From the NCBI GenBank assembly GCA_003136795.1, contig PLDP01000220.1, forward strand, positions 4,372 to 11,372: 7,001 nucleotides of DNA. The letters are read 5' to 3'. The notes below the pieces were generated by a model. It saw only the letters and a list, made by a program, of their open reading frames with translations. It was not told where the DNA came from and did no database searches. This document shows, one piece after another, positions 5,697-7,001 of this stretch (its first letter is position 1; the number at the start of each line of letters is the position of its first letter). The stretch comes from Actinomycetota bacterium. Lineage in GTDB: Bacteria; Actinomycetota; Thermoleophilia; Gaiellales; Gaiellaceae. The translations under genes were made by a program, and so were the position numbers.

Positions 5697-6436
5697 AGCC
5701 GCTTCGCCTCGATGATGCGCTGCAGGAACTGCTGCGTGCGCGGCTCGCGCGGCGAGCTGAAGATCTCCGCGGGCCGCCCCTGCTCGAGGATGCGCCCGTC
5801 GTCGAGGAAGCACACCTGGTCGGCGATGTCGCGGGCGAAGGACATCTCGTGCGTCGCGATCACCATCGTCATCCCGCCCGCGGCGAGCTCGCCGATCACG
5901 GCGAGCACCTCGGCGACGAGCTCCGGGTCGAGGGCGCTCGTCACCTCGTCGAAGAGCATCAGCTCCGGCTGCATCGCCAGCGCCCGCACGATCGCAACGC
6001 GTTGCTGCTGGCCGCCCGACAGCCGGTCGGGGTATTCCGCGCGCTTCTCGGCGAGGCCGAAGCGCTCGAGCAGGCCCATCGCCCGCTCGTCGGCCTCGCG
6101 CTTCGACAGTCCCAGCACGTCGCGGGGAGCGAGTGTCACGTTGCGCAGCACGCTCATGTGCGGGAAGAGGTTGAACGCCTGGAAGACGATTCCGATTCGG
6201 CGGCGCACGGCGTTCACGTCCTGCCGGCGCGTGATCTCCTCGCCGCCGAGGAAGATGCGGCCCGCGTCGATCGGCTCGAGCAGGTTGATGCAGCGCAGCA
6301 GCGTCGACTTGCCCGACCCCGACGCGCCGATCAGCGCCACCACCTCGTGCTCGGCAACGCTCAGGTCGATGCCGCGCAGCACCTCGTGGCGGCCAAACGA
6401 TTTCGAGAGCCGCTCGACGACGAGCGCGTCGCTCAT
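5693..6436 (-). CDS. Polar amino-acid-type ABC transporter ATP-binding protein (247 aa)
   Basis: Cytoplasmic ATPase that powers an importer of the GlnQ/HisP class. All motifs are intact: Walker A GASGSGKST (37-45), Q-loop VFQAFNLFPH (84-93), signature LSGGQQQRV (139-147), Walker B LMLFDEVTSALDPE (159-172) and H-loop ATHEM (His196). The NLFPHMSVL stretch and the length of about 245 are typical of amino-acid transporters. The start is the ATG at 6434-6436, which overlaps the permease stop as ATGA and has GGAGG (complement of 6446-6450) nine bases upstream. Its own stop overlaps the oxygenase start, so permease, ATPase and oxygenase are very likely one translationally coupled unit. Family assignment is firm; the substrate is unknown. 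Confidence 0.96.
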   Translation of the reverse strand: MSDALVVERLSKSFGRHEVLRGIDLSVAEHEVVALIGASGSGKSTLLRCINLLEPIDAGRIFLGGEEITRRQDVNAVRRRIGIVFQAFNLFPHMSVLRNVTLAPRDVLGLSKREADERAMGLLERFGLAEKRAEYPDRLSGGQQQRVAIVRALAMQPELMLFDEVTSALDPELVAEVLAVIGELAAGGMTMVIATHEMSFARDIADQVCFLDDGRILEQGRPAEIFSSPREPRTQQFLQRIIEAKRL

Positions 6437-7001
6437 AGGGTCGCGCCTCCGGCCTGGCGCCGGCGCCGGTCGCGCGCGATCAGCCAGTCGGTGAACCGCG
6501 CAAGCGGGATCGTGATGGCGACGAAGAGCAACGCGGCGCTCAGGTAGGCGGTGAAGGTGAACGTTGCGTTGGTGTCGATCTGCGACTGCTGGAACGCCTC
6601 GATCGCACCGAGGGTGCCGACGAGCGCGGTGTCCTTCTGCAGGCCGATGAAGTCGTTGAGGAGCGGGGGGATGACGCGGCGGACCGCCTGCGGCAGGATC
6701 ACGCGCCGCAGTGTCTGCCAGCGTGACAGCCCGAGCGACCGCGCCGCCGCTTCCTGGCTCGGGTGGATCGACTCGATCCCCGCGCGGTAGACCTCCGAGA
6801 CGTAGGCGCTGTAGATCAGGACGAGCGAGACGATCCCCCAGAAGATGACCGACCTCGGGATGTAGCTCAGTCCGAGGGCCGGCGCGCCGAAGCCGAGCAT
6901 CGCGATCACGAGGATCGTCGGGATGCCGCGGAACAGGTCGGTGTAGATGATCGCGAGCGCACGCAGCGGGAAGAACACGGGCCCGGGGAGGCTGCGGAGC
7001 A
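6433..7001 (-). CDS. Amino-acid-type ABC transporter permease (5' end cut by window)
   Basis: Membrane subunit of a HisM/GlnP-class importer. The visible part opens mid-protein (the frame is open to base 7001 and reads LRSLPGPVFFPLRALAIIYT), so the N-terminal transmembrane segment is missing only because the window ends. YTDLFRGIPTILVIAMLGFG is the usual YxxxxRGxPxL element. The cytoplasmic EAA loop, contacting the ATPase, is EAAARSLGLSRWQTLRRVIL followed by PQA and a run ending DFIGLQKDTALVG. Hydrophobic spans lie around the RGIPTILVIAML stretch, SVIFWGIVSLVLIYSAYV and TAYLSAALLFVAITIPL. A GTG at 6976-6978 would start too late to encode a full permease. The gene stop overlaps the ATPase start by 4 bp. 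The substrate-binding protein is probably just outside the window. Confidence 0.94.
   Translation of the reverse strand, partial: LRSLPGPVFFPLRALAIIYTDLFRGIPTILVIAMLGFGAPALGLSYIPRSVIFWGIVSLVLIYSAYVSEVYRAGIESIHPSQEAAARSLGLSRWQTLRRVILPQAVRRVIPPLLNDFIGLQKDTALVGTLGAIEAFQQSQIDTNATFTFTAYLSAALLFVAITIPLARFTDWLIARDRRRRQAGGATL

Noticed and set aside
5415..6547. Long plus-strand frames opposite the oxygenase, ATPase and permease
   Set aside because: They are mirror frames of well-supported genes with intact motifs on the other strand.
1..7001. tRNA, rRNA, CRISPR, insertion sequence, prophage or defence system
   Set aside because: Non-coding gaps total about 130 bp, no repeated spacer pattern, terminal repeats or transposase motifs were seen, and the genes have ordinary metabolic or transport families.

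Overview
This 7-kb window is compact, GC-rich bacterial DNA; rows counted by hand reach about 72% G+C. It reads like an actinobacterium. A Thermoleophilia-type lineage (Gaiella/Solirubrobacter relatives) is my best guess, from the base composition, GTG starts, several apparently leaderless starts and the kinds of variants in PlsY, FolE2 and the secreted protein. That placement is inference. No tRNA, rRNA, CRISPR array, insertion sequence or phage gene is visible. Almost every base is coding: the only gaps are 72, 36 and 22 bp, and all other neighbouring genes overlap.

Left part (1-1302): two iron/manganese superoxide dismutase genes stand head to head. The minus-strand gene is a textbook Mn-type SOD. 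The plus-strand gene belongs to a divergent clade that keeps the four metal ligands but has changed much of the second shell. A perfect 12-bp palindrome lies in the 72-bp gap between them.

Middle-left (1303-3199, plus strand): plsY (acyl-phosphate:glycerol-3-phosphate acyltransferase), apparently started by a leaderless promoter, overlaps by 8 bp a GTG-started gene for a secreted protein. That protein has an HELLH zinc-protease-like motif, two cysteine-bearing InlB-B-like repeats and a basic tail. It meets folE2 tail to tail with a 17-bp overlap.

Middle-right (3183-4743): folE2 (type IB GTP cyclohydrolase, first step of folate/pterin synthesis) on the minus strand and a small histidine-kinase-like protein on the plus strand diverge from only 22 bp, which holds an inverted repeat and candidate -10 elements for both. 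The kinase-like protein has an intact phospho-acceptor H-box but no recognisable ATP-binding motifs, which recalls phosphotransferases such as Spo0B or ChpT.

Right part (4740-7001, minus strand): an operon reading leftward encodes an amino-acid-type ABC permease (5' end cut by the window edge), its ATPase and a Rieske non-heme iron oxygenase, joined by ATGA and GTGA overlaps. It looks like uptake coupled to oxidative attack on a small nitrogenous or amino-acid-like compound. The oxygenase has leucine where the family normally has the first iron-binding histidine. That is the most surprising single residue in the window.
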